A DNA stretch of 31,804 nucleotides from an uncultured Alphaproteobacteria bacterium (GTDB taxonomy: Bacteria > Pseudomonadota > Alphaproteobacteria > Caulobacterales > Caulobacteraceae), in contig CAIZKE010000196.1 in the NCBI GenBank assembly GCA_903933475.1, positions 1-31,804 on the forward strand. Reading direction: 5' to 3'. Each line of letters begins with the position of its first letter. Position 1 is the stretch's first letter. Position numbers and translations under genes: made by a program. The notes beneath the pieces were generated by a model, which had not been told where the DNA came from, ran no database searches, and worked only from the letters and a program-made list of their open reading frames with translations. Shown here piece by piece: positions 15,731 to 22,781 of the stretch.

Positions 15731-15895
15731 CCGCCTACCCCGCCGCCGCCCGGGCGTCGGCCTCTACCTTCGCGCGTGGGATCAGGCGGATGGTGGAGGT
15801 TCCCTTGGCGAGGACCTCGCCGGCGGCGTTGAGGAGGCGGCCCTCGGCGAAGCAGGTGGACTTGCCGGCGCGTTCGATCCAGGCCTCGGCGATGA
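15731..15895. repeat. 165-bp direct repeat, right copy
   Basis: Partner of 11606-11770 (161 of 165 identical, same orientation, 4125 bp apart). Here it is the 3' part of the intact thioesterase gene. Confidence 0.92.
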
Positions 15896-16157
15896 CCAGC
15901 CCCGGGCGGGCAGGAGCGAAGAAGCTGACCTTCAGCTCCAGGGACATGGGGGTCATGTCCCCGCCGCCGGCCATGGCGGCGTGGGCCATGGCGGCGTCGA
16001 TCCAGCCGCAGATGAAGCCGCCCTGCACGACCCCGCCGGAGTGGCACATGTGGGCACCGGCCAGGTATTCGATGGCGGCCCGGCCGGGTTCGAAGGTGAC
16101 CAGCCTCTGCTGGCCGAGAGACTTCTGGAGGTCCTGGAGGGGCGGGGCTTCGGTCAT
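15735..16157 (-). CDS. PaaI-family hotdog thioesterase
   Basis: A 140-aa cytosolic acyl-CoA thioesterase-like protein. The hotdog hallmark HSGGVVQGGFICGWIDAAMAHA (about residues 39-60) has the central helix, with a polar or acidic residue (Asp in WIDAAM) in the usual catalytic position. PMSLELKVSFFAPARPG forms the next strand pair. Family length is normal. It hydrolyses thioesters of CoA, but the acyl group is not predictable; several acyl-CoA dehydrogenase genes lie a few kb away. Its 3' third is duplicated at the other end of the island. It is divergent from the response-regulator gene. Confidence 0.86.
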   Translation of the reverse strand: MTEAPPLQDLQKSLGQQRLVTFEPGRAAIEYLAGAHMCHSGGVVQGGFICGWIDAAMAHAAMAGGGDMTPMSLELKVSFFAPARPGLVIAEAWIERAGKSTCFAEGRLLNAAGEVLAKGTSTIRLIPRAKVEADARAAAG

Positions 16158-16304
16158 GGCGGTCCTGGCAGGCGAATGGGGTCAGGAGGCTGTCTTGCCG
16201 GAGGCGGCCGTTCGCGTCGAGGCCCGCGTGCCGTTGGACCGTAACCTTCTCGCAACCTGCTCGCCCCTAGATACACGGAGCAGTGAGCCGCGTCTGGGTT
16301 GTGA

Positions 16305-16778
16305 ATGGTTCCCCTGAGCCGGGATCTCGTCGTTCTGGTAGTCGACGACAACGTCGGGATGCGCAGCATCATGACGGCGGTCCTGCGCGCCCTGGGCTTT
16401 GGCTCCATCCGCCTGGCCGACGACGCCATCGAGGCGCAGAAGATGATCCTCCAGGTCAAGCCGGACCTGATCATCACCGACCTCAAGATGCCGGTCCTGG
16501 ATGGCGTGACCTTCGTCCGCAACCTCCGGGCCGATGAATCCCATCCGTTCAGCGAAGTGCCGATCATCGTGGCCACCGGGCACACTGAGGAAAAGCACGT
16601 CAGGGCCTGCCTCGAGGCGGGAGTTGACCAGTTCATCGCCAAGCCGATCACCGGTCGGGCCCTGGCGGAGCGAATCACCCATGCCCTGGCACCTGACCGC
16701 GAGTTCATCCGGACCGGGACCTACAACGGGCCGCGCCGGCCCCTGGGAAGGGCCTTCCCGCAGGGTGAAGTCAACTAG
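16305..16778 (+). CDS. Single-domain response regulator (CheY-like)
   Basis: A 157-aa cytosolic receiver protein without output domain. The acidic pocket is Asp14-Asp15 in VVDDN, the phosphoacceptor is Asp59 in ITDLKMP, the switch residue Thr91 lies in VATGHT, and Lys113 in KPIT completes the site. After the receiver domain (about residue 125) a basic tail of ~30 residues contains FIRTGTYNGPRRP, a tail type seen in other alphaproteobacterial single-domain regulators. No histidine kinase gene is adjacent, so the partner is elsewhere. The ATG has only a weak ribosome site. The 147 bp upstream is shared with the divergent thioesterase gene. Confidence 0.9.
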   Translation: MVPLSRDLVVLVVDDNVGMRSIMTAVLRALGFGSIRLADDAIEAQKMILQVKPDLIITDLKMPVLDGVTFVRNLRADESHPFSEVPIIVATGHTEEKHVRACLEAGVDQFIAKPITGRALAERITHALAPDREFIRTGTYNGPRRPLGRAFPQGEVN

Positions 16779-16806
16779 ATCAGGTTCCGATAGCGGGGGA
16801 CCGGCA

Positions 16807-17709
16807 CTAGGGCCCGGCGCGCGCCGGGGTCGCCTGGAGGTCGGGAAGCAGGCCCTCGGCCCGCAACTGGGCATAGGCGGCCTCCTGAAGGCCCTTGGCC
16901 TGTGTGGGTGAAAGTCCCAGTTCGTAGGCGGCAATCTCGCGCTCACCGAAGCTTCGGGGGTCTAGTCCGGTCACGGCCCCGAAGATCACCAGGGCACTGA
17001 GGTAATATCCCGCCGAGCTGGCGTGGTACTGGTCCCAACCCCAGAGGTCGACCTTGCCGAAGCTGAGGCCGTCATAGGGGTTCGGGTCGGCGACGCCGGT
17101 CTCCATGGCCCGGTTCCAGGCTTCTCCCACCGGCAGGACGCCCCGCACGGACTTCGAGACCGCCCGGGCCCGGTCATAGCCGGCGCGGACGTCCCGGGCC
17201 ATGGCGCCGATGGGCTTGCCCTTCCAGGGGCTGGGCTTGGCGTAGGTCAGGTCGGCCCGTGACCAGGTGGCTTCGTAGTAGATCCGCGCCGCAGGATTCC
17301 TCTGCCCAAGTCGGTCCGAGAGCCGCTGTCCTCCATCGATGAGGCGGGTCGGGTCACCGGGCCGCTCAAGGTCCAGGGTCGACTGGCCCTGGAGGATGAT
17401 CACGTCCCAGGGACGGTCGATCAGGGGCAGGCGGTTATCCAGGTGCCAGTCGAGGTTCTTGCCGGGCGAGGTCTCAAGACTGACCTGATAGTCGAGCTTC
17501 GCCTGGAAGGTGAGGACCTTGAAGATGGCCGGCACGCCCCCGATGCCCTCCTTGTTGAGGTCGGTCACGGCCTCGGGCCGGTAGCGGAAAACGGGGGAGG
17601 TGGCGCCAAATGTGAAGCTGTTGCCCACGAAGAGGATGCTTTCAGCGACAGCGGGACCGGCCGAGAGGCAAAGGGCCAGGGCGAGGGGTGCAAGTCGGAA
17701 GGGGATCAT
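16807..17709 (-). CDS. Secreted SGNH/GDSL-type hydrolase
   Basis: A 300-aa protein with a signal peptide (1 to about 22, cleavage after AVA). The mature chain begins ESILFVGNSFTFG, with Ser31 in the GNSxT block I typical of SGNH esterases. WDVIILQGQS (101-110) takes the block III position as in DUF4886-like members, and Asp226 with His229 in WDQYHASSAGYY give the block V DxxH. Ser-Asp-His are therefore all present. The substrate may be an ester on a polysaccharide or lipid in the periplasm; it is not identifiable. The gene is convergent with the response regulator (28 bp apart) and is separated from the acyl-CoA dehydrogenase operon upstream by a terminator, so it must have its own promoter. 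Confidence 0.8.
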   Translation of the reverse strand: MIPFRLAPLALALCLSAGPAVAESILFVGNSFTFGATSPVFRYRPEAVTDLNKEGIGGVPAIFKVLTFQAKLDYQVSLETSPGKNLDWHLDNRLPLIDRPWDVIILQGQSTLDLERPGDPTRLIDGGQRLSDRLGQRNPAARIYYEATWSRADLTYAKPSPWKGKPIGAMARDVRAGYDRARAVSKSVRGVLPVGEAWNRAMETGVADPNPYDGLSFGKVDLWGWDQYHASSAGYYLSALVIFGAVTGLDPRSFGEREIAAYELGLSPTQAKGLQEAAYAQLRAEGLLPDLQATPARAGP

Positions 17710-17780
17710 CGAAGTCTCCGTCGGCAGGACGCCAGCAAATCATCTCCGGGACGCTGCGGCAATTCCGCCCCGGCAGAACG

Positions 17781-17811
17781 CAAAACCCCCCCGGCGAGGT
17801 CGCCGGGGGGG
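17781..17811 (-). terminator. Intrinsic terminator of the acyl-CoA dehydrogenase operon
   Basis: A perfect 11-bp GC stem (17786-17796 with 17801-17811) closes a 4-base loop. On the minus strand it is followed by TTTTG. It lies 30 bp after the stop of the last acyl-CoA dehydrogenase gene. Confidence 0.88.
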
Positions 17812-17840
17812 CCTGGGTTCCGGAACGCGCCGGCCTGGGA

Positions 17841-18977
17841 TCAGTAGCCGTTGATCCGGGCGTAGCGATCGCGGTGGTAGCTTGGGCTGCCGAAGGCCGC
17901 CTCGGCCGCCCGGGCGCGCTTCAGGTAGAAGCCCGCGTCGTGGGCGTCGGTCATGCCGATGCCGCCGTGCATCTGGACCATCTCGTTGGAAACGAGGTGG
18001 AAGACGTCCCCCATCTTGGCCTTCGACAGGGACACCAGCTCCGGCACGTCGGGACTGTCGGCGTCGATGGCCTGGAGGGCCGCTTCGACGGCGCTGCGGG
18101 CCAGCTCCAGGTCGGTGAACATCTTGGCGGCGCGGTGCTGGAGGGCCTGGAAGGAGCCGATCACCTGGCCGAACTGCACCCGGACCTTGAGATAGTCGAG
18201 GGTGGTCTCGAAGGCCTGGTTTGCGGCGCCCAGCATTTCGGCCGCCAGGGCGGCGCGGACGCGGTCGAGGGTCTTTTCCAGGACGTCCCAGCCCTTGTCG
18301 ACGGCACCCAGCACGGCGTCGGCACCCACTTCGACCTTGTCGAAGGTGATGTTGGCTGCGCCGCGGCTGTCCGCCAGGGCGAGACGCTTGCGGCTCACGC
18401 CCTTGGCGTCGGCGGGTACCAGGAACAGGGTGATCCCATCCTTGTCGCCCAGCTGGCCTGATGTGCGGGCGGAAACCACCAGCAGGTTGGCGGCCAGGCC
18501 CTCGATCACGAAGGACTTGGCACCTGAGAGGCTGTAGCCGGCACCGGACTTCGTCGCGGCCAGGGCGACCTTCTCGGGCGCGTGGTGCGCGCCTTCGTCC
18601 ACCGCCAGGGCGCCGACGACGGAGCCGTCGGCGATCTTCGGCAGCCATTCGGACTTCTGGGCGTCGGAGCCGCCCAGGACCAGGGCCGAGGCGGCGCCCA
18701 CGCCCGAGGCGATCAGGGGTGACGCCGCCAGGTTCCGGCCCATTTCCTCGAGGATGAGGCCAATAGACAGGTAGCCGAAGGCCGAGCCGCCGTACTCCTC
18801 GGGGATGATCACCCCGGCCCAGCCCATCTCGGCCATCTCGTTCCAGGCCTTGGCGTCGTATCCAATCTCGACGCCGGAATCGCGCATCTTGCGGAAGGCG
18901 GTGACCGGGCTTTTTTCCTGTGTCCAGCTCTTCGCGGCGTCGCGGAGCATGCTCTGTTCTTCGTTCAGAACGGCCAT
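17841..18977 (-). CDS. Acyl-CoA dehydrogenase-like protein, degenerate (probable non-catalytic subunit)
   Basis: A 378-aa member of the acyl-CoA dehydrogenase fold and the last gene of the five-gene array. The overall pattern is clear (EEYGGSAFGYLSIGLILEEMG; VQMHGGIGMTDAHDAGFYLKRA). However, the FAD and substrate signature found in its neighbours (SEPGAGSD) is replaced by VDEGAHHAPEK, and the helix-G Glu of the isovaleryl-CoA type is Val240 in TLDRVRAAL. The C-terminal YGG motif is also missing. Such loss is typical of the non-catalytic partner in alpha2-beta2 acyl-CoA dehydrogenases, for example ChsE5 beside ChsE4 in mycobacterial sterol breakdown. I infer that it pairs with one or more of the four upstream paralogues. 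Glu247 nearby (AAEMLG) could still be functional. It starts 36 bp after the preceding stop, with AAGGA upstream. Confidence 0.87.
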   Translation of the reverse strand: MAVLNEEQSMLRDAAKSWTQEKSPVTAFRKMRDSGVEIGYDAKAWNEMAEMGWAGVIIPEEYGGSAFGYLSIGLILEEMGRNLAASPLIASGVGAASALVLGGSDAQKSEWLPKIADGSVVGALAVDEGAHHAPEKVALAATKSGAGYSLSGAKSFVIEGLAANLLVVSARTSGQLGDKDGITLFLVPADAKGVSRKRLALADSRGAANITFDKVEVGADAVLGAVDKGWDVLEKTLDRVRAALAAEMLGAANQAFETTLDYLKVRVQFGQVIGSFQALQHRAAKMFTDLELARSAVEAALQAIDADSPDVPELVSLSKAKMGDVFHLVSNEMVQMHGGIGMTDAHDAGFYLKRARAAEAAFGSPSYHRDRYARINGY

Positions 18978-19013
18978 TTCAGTTGATCCTTAATCTCGTC
19001 GTGTCGGTGGGTG

Positions 19014-20216
19014 TCAGTTGTGTTGGGTGAGGTCGGGCAGGCCGAGGATGCGCTTGGAGATGATGTTGCTCTGCACTTCCTGGCTTCCGCCGTAGATCGT
19101 GAAGGCCTTGCCGCCCAGCCAACCGCGGACGGCACCCAGTTCCTCGGGCTTGAAGGTGTCGCCTTCCCAGCCCAGGCCCTGGTGGCCCATGATCTCGAGG
19201 GTGAGTTCTTGACGCAGTTGCATCCAGCTCGTCCCGGCGTTCTTCATGATCGATGTCGCAGCGCTGGGGCCGGAATTGCCCTTGCTTTCCAGCATGGCGC
19301 GCACGGCGGTCTGCTGGAACGAACGACCCTCGATCTCGTGCTGGACGACGCGGGTACGCAGGTCGGGATCCGCGATCCGGCCCTGGGCGTCCACGCCGAC
19401 ATATTCGCGGGCCAGGTCCACCAGGGACCGGCCGCCCATGCCACCGCCGCCAGCGCCGGACAGGCCGCCGCGCTCATGCTGGAGCAGGCGCTTGGCGATG
19501 GTCCATCCGCCGTTCAGCGGCCCGACCAGGTTCTTCTTGTCGGCTTTGACGTCTGTGAAGAAGGTCTCGCAGAAGGGCGAGTTGCCGGCGATCAGCTTGA
19601 TCGGCCGGACTTCGACGCCCGGCTGGTGCATGCTGAAGAGCACGAAGGAAATGCCTTCATGCTTCTTGCTGGTGTCGGTGCGCACTAGGCAGAAGCACCA
19701 GTCGGCGTACTGGGCGCCGGAGGTCCAGATCTTCTGGCCATTGATCAGGAAGTGGTCGCCCTTGTCCTCGGCGCGGGTCTGCAGGGCCGCAAGGTCCGAA
19801 CCGGCGCCCGGTTCGGAGAAGCCCTGGCACCACTGTACGTCGCCACGGCAGATCAGCGGCATGTGCTCCAGCTTCTGGTCCTCGGTGCCGTACTCCAGGA
19901 GGGTGGGGCCGAACATCATCACGCCCATGCCGCCGATAGGATTGTAGGCCCCGGCGCGGCCGAATTCCTGCTGGATGATCCGGGCCTCGGCCGACCCGAG
20001 GCCGCCGCCGCCGTATTGGCTGGGCCAGGTGGGGGTGCCCCAGCCCTTGGCACCGACCGCCTTACGCCAGGCTTCCTGGGCCTCGGACGGCTGAGCGCGC
20101 TCTTCGCGCATCATCGGGTTGGGCCGGCTCTTCAGCTCGGCGGGGAAATTGGCATCGACCCATTCGCGCACTTCCTTGCGGAAGGCTTCCGGATCACCGC
20201 CTCCAAAATCAGCCAT
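19014..20216 (-). CDS. Acyl-CoA dehydrogenase, paralogue 4 of the array
   Basis: A 400-aa cytosolic flavoenzyme that would introduce an alpha,beta double bond into an acyl-CoA and pass electrons to ETF. It has YGGGGL (68-73), the FAD signature QGFSEPGAGSDLAALQT (131-147), NGQKIWTSGAQYADW and the C-terminal IYGGSQEVQSNIISKRIL. Glu248 in LLQHERGGL matches the catalytic base of isovaleryl-CoA dehydrogenase (helix G), while the MCAD-type C-terminal Glu is Gly. It starts with MADFGG, shared with two sister genes, and AAGGAG lies 9 bases before the ATG. It is closest to the next paralogue upstream. The substrate is unknown; a side chain of a sterol or branched compound is a reasonable guess from the family type. 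Confidence 0.92.
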   Translation of the reverse strand: MADFGGGDPEAFRKEVREWVDANFPAELKSRPNPMMREERAQPSEAQEAWRKAVGAKGWGTPTWPSQYGGGGLGSAEARIIQQEFGRAGAYNPIGGMGVMMFGPTLLEYGTEDQKLEHMPLICRGDVQWCQGFSEPGAGSDLAALQTRAEDKGDHFLINGQKIWTSGAQYADWCFCLVRTDTSKKHEGISFVLFSMHQPGVEVRPIKLIAGNSPFCETFFTDVKADKKNLVGPLNGGWTIAKRLLQHERGGLSGAGGGGMGGRSLVDLAREYVGVDAQGRIADPDLRTRVVQHEIEGRSFQQTAVRAMLESKGNSGPSAATSIMKNAGTSWMQLRQELTLEIMGHQGLGWEGDTFKPEELGAVRGWLGGKAFTIYGGSQEVQSNIISKRILGLPDLTQHN

Positions 20217-20242
20217 GAAAAGTCTCCTTCAGAATAATGGGC

Positions 20243-21451
20243 TCAGCGCGACTGGGTGAGGTCGGGCAGGCCGAGAATACGCTTGGAAATGATGTTGTTC
20301 TGGACTTCGTTCGAGCCGCCATAGATCGAGCCGGCCTTGCCGGACAGCCAACCGCGGACAGCGGACAGCTCTTCAGAGGCGAAGTCGCCGCCTTCCCAGC
20401 CCAGGCCCTGGTGGCCCATGAACTCGAGGGTCAGCTCCGCCCGGTCCTGGGCGATCTTCATGTTGGCGTTCTTCATGATCGAGGTCGCCGCGCTCGGGCC
20501 TGCGTTGCCGCGGGACTCAAGCGCCGCGCGGCGGACCGTGGCCTGGAGGGCGGCCTGGTCCATCTCGTTCATGACGATGCGGGTCCGCAGGTCCGGATCG
20601 GCCAGGCGGCCATGCTCGTCCTCGCCCAGGTAGGCCTTGGCCACCTGGCCCAGGACAACCTTCTGGCCCGGACCGCGGCGGGCGCCGTCCATGCCGCTGC
20701 GCTCGTGCTGGAGCAGTCGCTTGGCCACTGACCAGCCGCCGTTCAGCGGGCCGACCAGGTCGTCCTTGGGCACCTTCACGTCTGTGATGAAGGTCTCGCA
20801 GAACGGCGAGTTGCCGGCGATCAGCTGGATCGGGCGGATCTCCACGCCGGGCTGGCGCATGGAGAAGACCACGAAGGAAATCCCCTCGTGCTTCTTGGTG
20901 GTGTCGGTGCGGACCAGGCAGAAGATCATGTCGGCCCACTGGGCGCCGGAGGTCCAGATCTTCGAGCCGTTGACCAGGAAGTGGTCGCCCTTGTCCTCGG
21001 CGCGGGTCTGCAGGGCCGCAAGGTCCGACCCGGCGCCGGGCTCGGAGAAGCCCTGGCACCAGCGCACGCGTCCAGTGACGATATCGGGGATGTACTTCTG
21101 CTTCTGGGCCTCGGTCCCGTACTCGAGCAGGGTCGGGCCGAACATGCTGATGCCCATGCCGACGATGGGGTTCACGGCGCCGATGGCGACCATTTCCTGC
21201 TGCAGGGCCCGGGCCTGCTCGCGGGAGAGCCCGCCGCCGCCGTACTGGGCCGGCCAGGTCGGGACGCCCCAGCCCTTGGCGCCCATGCGCTCCTTCCAGA
21301 GGGCGAAATCACCCTTGGCCGGCTCGGGGGACATGACCATGGCCTCAATGGCGCTGAGGTTCTTGCGCAGGGAGGCGGGGAAATTCGCCTCCAACCAGTC
21401 CCGAGCTTCGCTCCGGAAGGCTTCGATTTCGCTATCTTCAAAATCAGCCAT
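20243..21451 (-). CDS. Acyl-CoA dehydrogenase, paralogue 3 of the array
   Basis: A 402-aa flavoenzyme. FAD motif QGFSEPGAGSDLAALQT, NGSKIWTSGAQWADM, C-terminal IYGGSNEVQNNIISKRIL and Glu250 in LLQHERSGM as the likely base. It shares subgroup features with paralogue 4 (HFL(I/V)NG, IYGGS, LPDLTQ), including a run of 54 identical bases around the AEDKGDHFL region. The frame is open five codons above ATG 21451, but that ATG follows GGGAG at the right distance and matches the MADF start of the sisters. The 69-bp gap before it is AT-rich and holds an extended -10 promoter candidate, so this gene may be expressed separately from the first two. Confidence 0.92.
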   Translation of the reverse strand: MADFEDSEIEAFRSEARDWLEANFPASLRKNLSAIEAMVMSPEPAKGDFALWKERMGAKGWGVPTWPAQYGGGGLSREQARALQQEMVAIGAVNPIVGMGISMFGPTLLEYGTEAQKQKYIPDIVTGRVRWCQGFSEPGAGSDLAALQTRAEDKGDHFLVNGSKIWTSGAQWADMIFCLVRTDTTKKHEGISFVVFSMRQPGVEIRPIQLIAGNSPFCETFITDVKVPKDDLVGPLNGGWSVAKRLLQHERSGMDGARRGPGQKVVLGQVAKAYLGEDEHGRLADPDLRTRIVMNEMDQAALQATVRRAALESRGNAGPSAATSIMKNANMKIAQDRAELTLEFMGHQGLGWEGGDFASEELSAVRGWLSGKAGSIYGGSNEVQNNIISKRILGLPDLTQSR

Positions 21452-21487
21452 CAGAAATACTCCCAAAAATTCAATATCTTGGACCTA

Positions 21488-21496
21488 ATCATACCA
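21488..21496 (-). promoter_or_regulatory. Candidate internal promoter (extended -10)
   Basis: On the minus strand TGG-TATGAT forms a strong extended -10 element in the AT-rich gap between the second and third array genes. No good -35 is visible 17 bp upstream. Transcription would start about 30 bases before the ATG at 21451. Confidence 0.35.
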
Positions 21497-21520
21497 TAAG
21501 GCCCCAGTTTCGCGAGTCGC

Positions 21521-22732
21521 TTATTTCGGGTCAGGAAGTCCAAGAACGCGCTTGGAAACGACGTTCAGGTTGATCTCGGAGGTTCCACCCTCGATGGAGT
21601 TGGCCTTGGCGCGCAGCCAGGTGCGGACGGCGGCCAGTTCGGGGACCGAATATCCTTCCCCTTCCCAACCCAGTCCGGCCGTTCCCAGGGACTCCACGAT
21701 CAACTCGTTCCGCTCCTGGGCGATCTTGGCACCAGCGTACTTCATGATGGAGGTGACTGCGGACGGGCCCTGGTTGGACTTCGACTCATCGGCAGCCCGG
21801 CGCACAGTCTGCTGGAAGGCCTGGGTCTCCATCAGGTGATCGATGATCCGGCGACGCAGGTCGGGGTCGGCGAGGCGTCCGTCCTCGTCCAGGCCCACAT
21901 AGTCAAGCGCCGCCTCACGGACGGTGAGGGCGGCGGCGGGCGCGCCGATCGAGCCCCCGCCGAGGCCGGCGGAGATATTGTCCCGTTCGAACTGGAGGAG
22001 GCGCTTGGCCACGGTCCATCCGCCGTTCAGGGGCCCGAAGAGTTGGTCCTTGGGCGCCTTCACGTCGGTGAAGAAGGTCTCGCAGAAGGGCGAAGTGCCG
22101 TTGATCAGCTTGATCGGCCGGACCTCCACCCCAGGGGCGCGCATGTCGATGAGGACGAAGGAAATCCCCTCGTGCTTCTTGGCGGAGTCGGTGCGCACCA
22201 GACAGAAGCACCAGTCGGCGAGGTCGGCACCAGAGGTCCAGATCTTCTGACCGTTGATCAGCCAGTGGTCGCCCTTGTCCTCGCAGCGGGTCTGCAGGGA
22301 GGCCAGGTCCGAGCCGGAACCCGGCTCGGAATAGCCCTGGCACCAGCGAACGGAGCCGGTGACGATGCCCGGCATGTGCTGGCGCTTGAGGGCCTCGGTC
22401 CCGTACTCGAGCAAGGTGGGGCCAAACATCATCACGCCCATGCCGCCGATGGGATTACGGGCACCGATCTTCGCCATCTCCTCGGCCAGGACACGGGCCT
22501 GGGGCCGCGAGAGGCCGCCCCCGCCATAGGTCGCCGACCAGGTTGGGACACCCCAACCCTTCGCGCCCACGCGCTCCCGCCAGAGGCGGGCGTCGTCGCT
22601 CTCACGGCCACCGCCCATGGCGGCCATCTGGGCCGCTGCATCCTTCGCCAGGGCCCTGGGGAAGTTGTCCTCCAGCCAGGTCCGCGCCTCAACCCTGAAC
22701 CCCTCCAGGTCCTCGCCGCCAAAATCCGCCAT
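21521..22732 (-). CDS. Acyl-CoA dehydrogenase, paralogue 2 of the array
   Basis: A 403-aa flavoenzyme. QGYSEPGSGSDLASLQT binds FAD, NGQKIWTSGADLADW follows, Glu249 in LLQFERDNI is the predicted base, and the C-terminal motif is IEGGTSEINLNVVSKRVL. With paralogue 1 it forms a second subgroup (HWLINGQ, IEGGT/S, ending LPDP) distinct from paralogues 3 and 4. Relative to MCAD the tyrosine of the YEG motif is Glu and the Glu is Gly. It starts with MADFGG, with AGGGAG upstream of the ATG, 49 bp after the stop of paralogue 1. The substrate is unknown. Confidence 0.92.
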   Translation of the reverse strand: MADFGGEDLEGFRVEARTWLEDNFPRALAKDAAAQMAAMGGGRESDDARLWRERVGAKGWGVPTWSATYGGGGLSRPQARVLAEEMAKIGARNPIGGMGVMMFGPTLLEYGTEALKRQHMPGIVTGSVRWCQGYSEPGSGSDLASLQTRCEDKGDHWLINGQKIWTSGADLADWCFCLVRTDSAKKHEGISFVLIDMRAPGVEVRPIKLINGTSPFCETFFTDVKAPKDQLFGPLNGGWTVAKRLLQFERDNISAGLGGGSIGAPAAALTVREAALDYVGLDEDGRLADPDLRRRIIDHLMETQAFQQTVRRAADESKSNQGPSAVTSIMKYAGAKIAQERNELIVESLGTAGLGWEGEGYSVPELAAVRTWLRAKANSIEGGTSEINLNVVSKRVLGLPDPK

Positions 22733-22781
22733 CTGTCTCGTCTCCCTGGAAATGCCCGAAGGGGTCCCGCCGCGTCCTTCC

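Noticed and set aside
11606..15895. Island considered as an insertion sequence, integron or phage-borne element.
   Set aside because: No transposase, integrase or terminal inverted repeats were found, and the flanking repeats are gene fragments in direct orientation, too long for a transposon target duplication.
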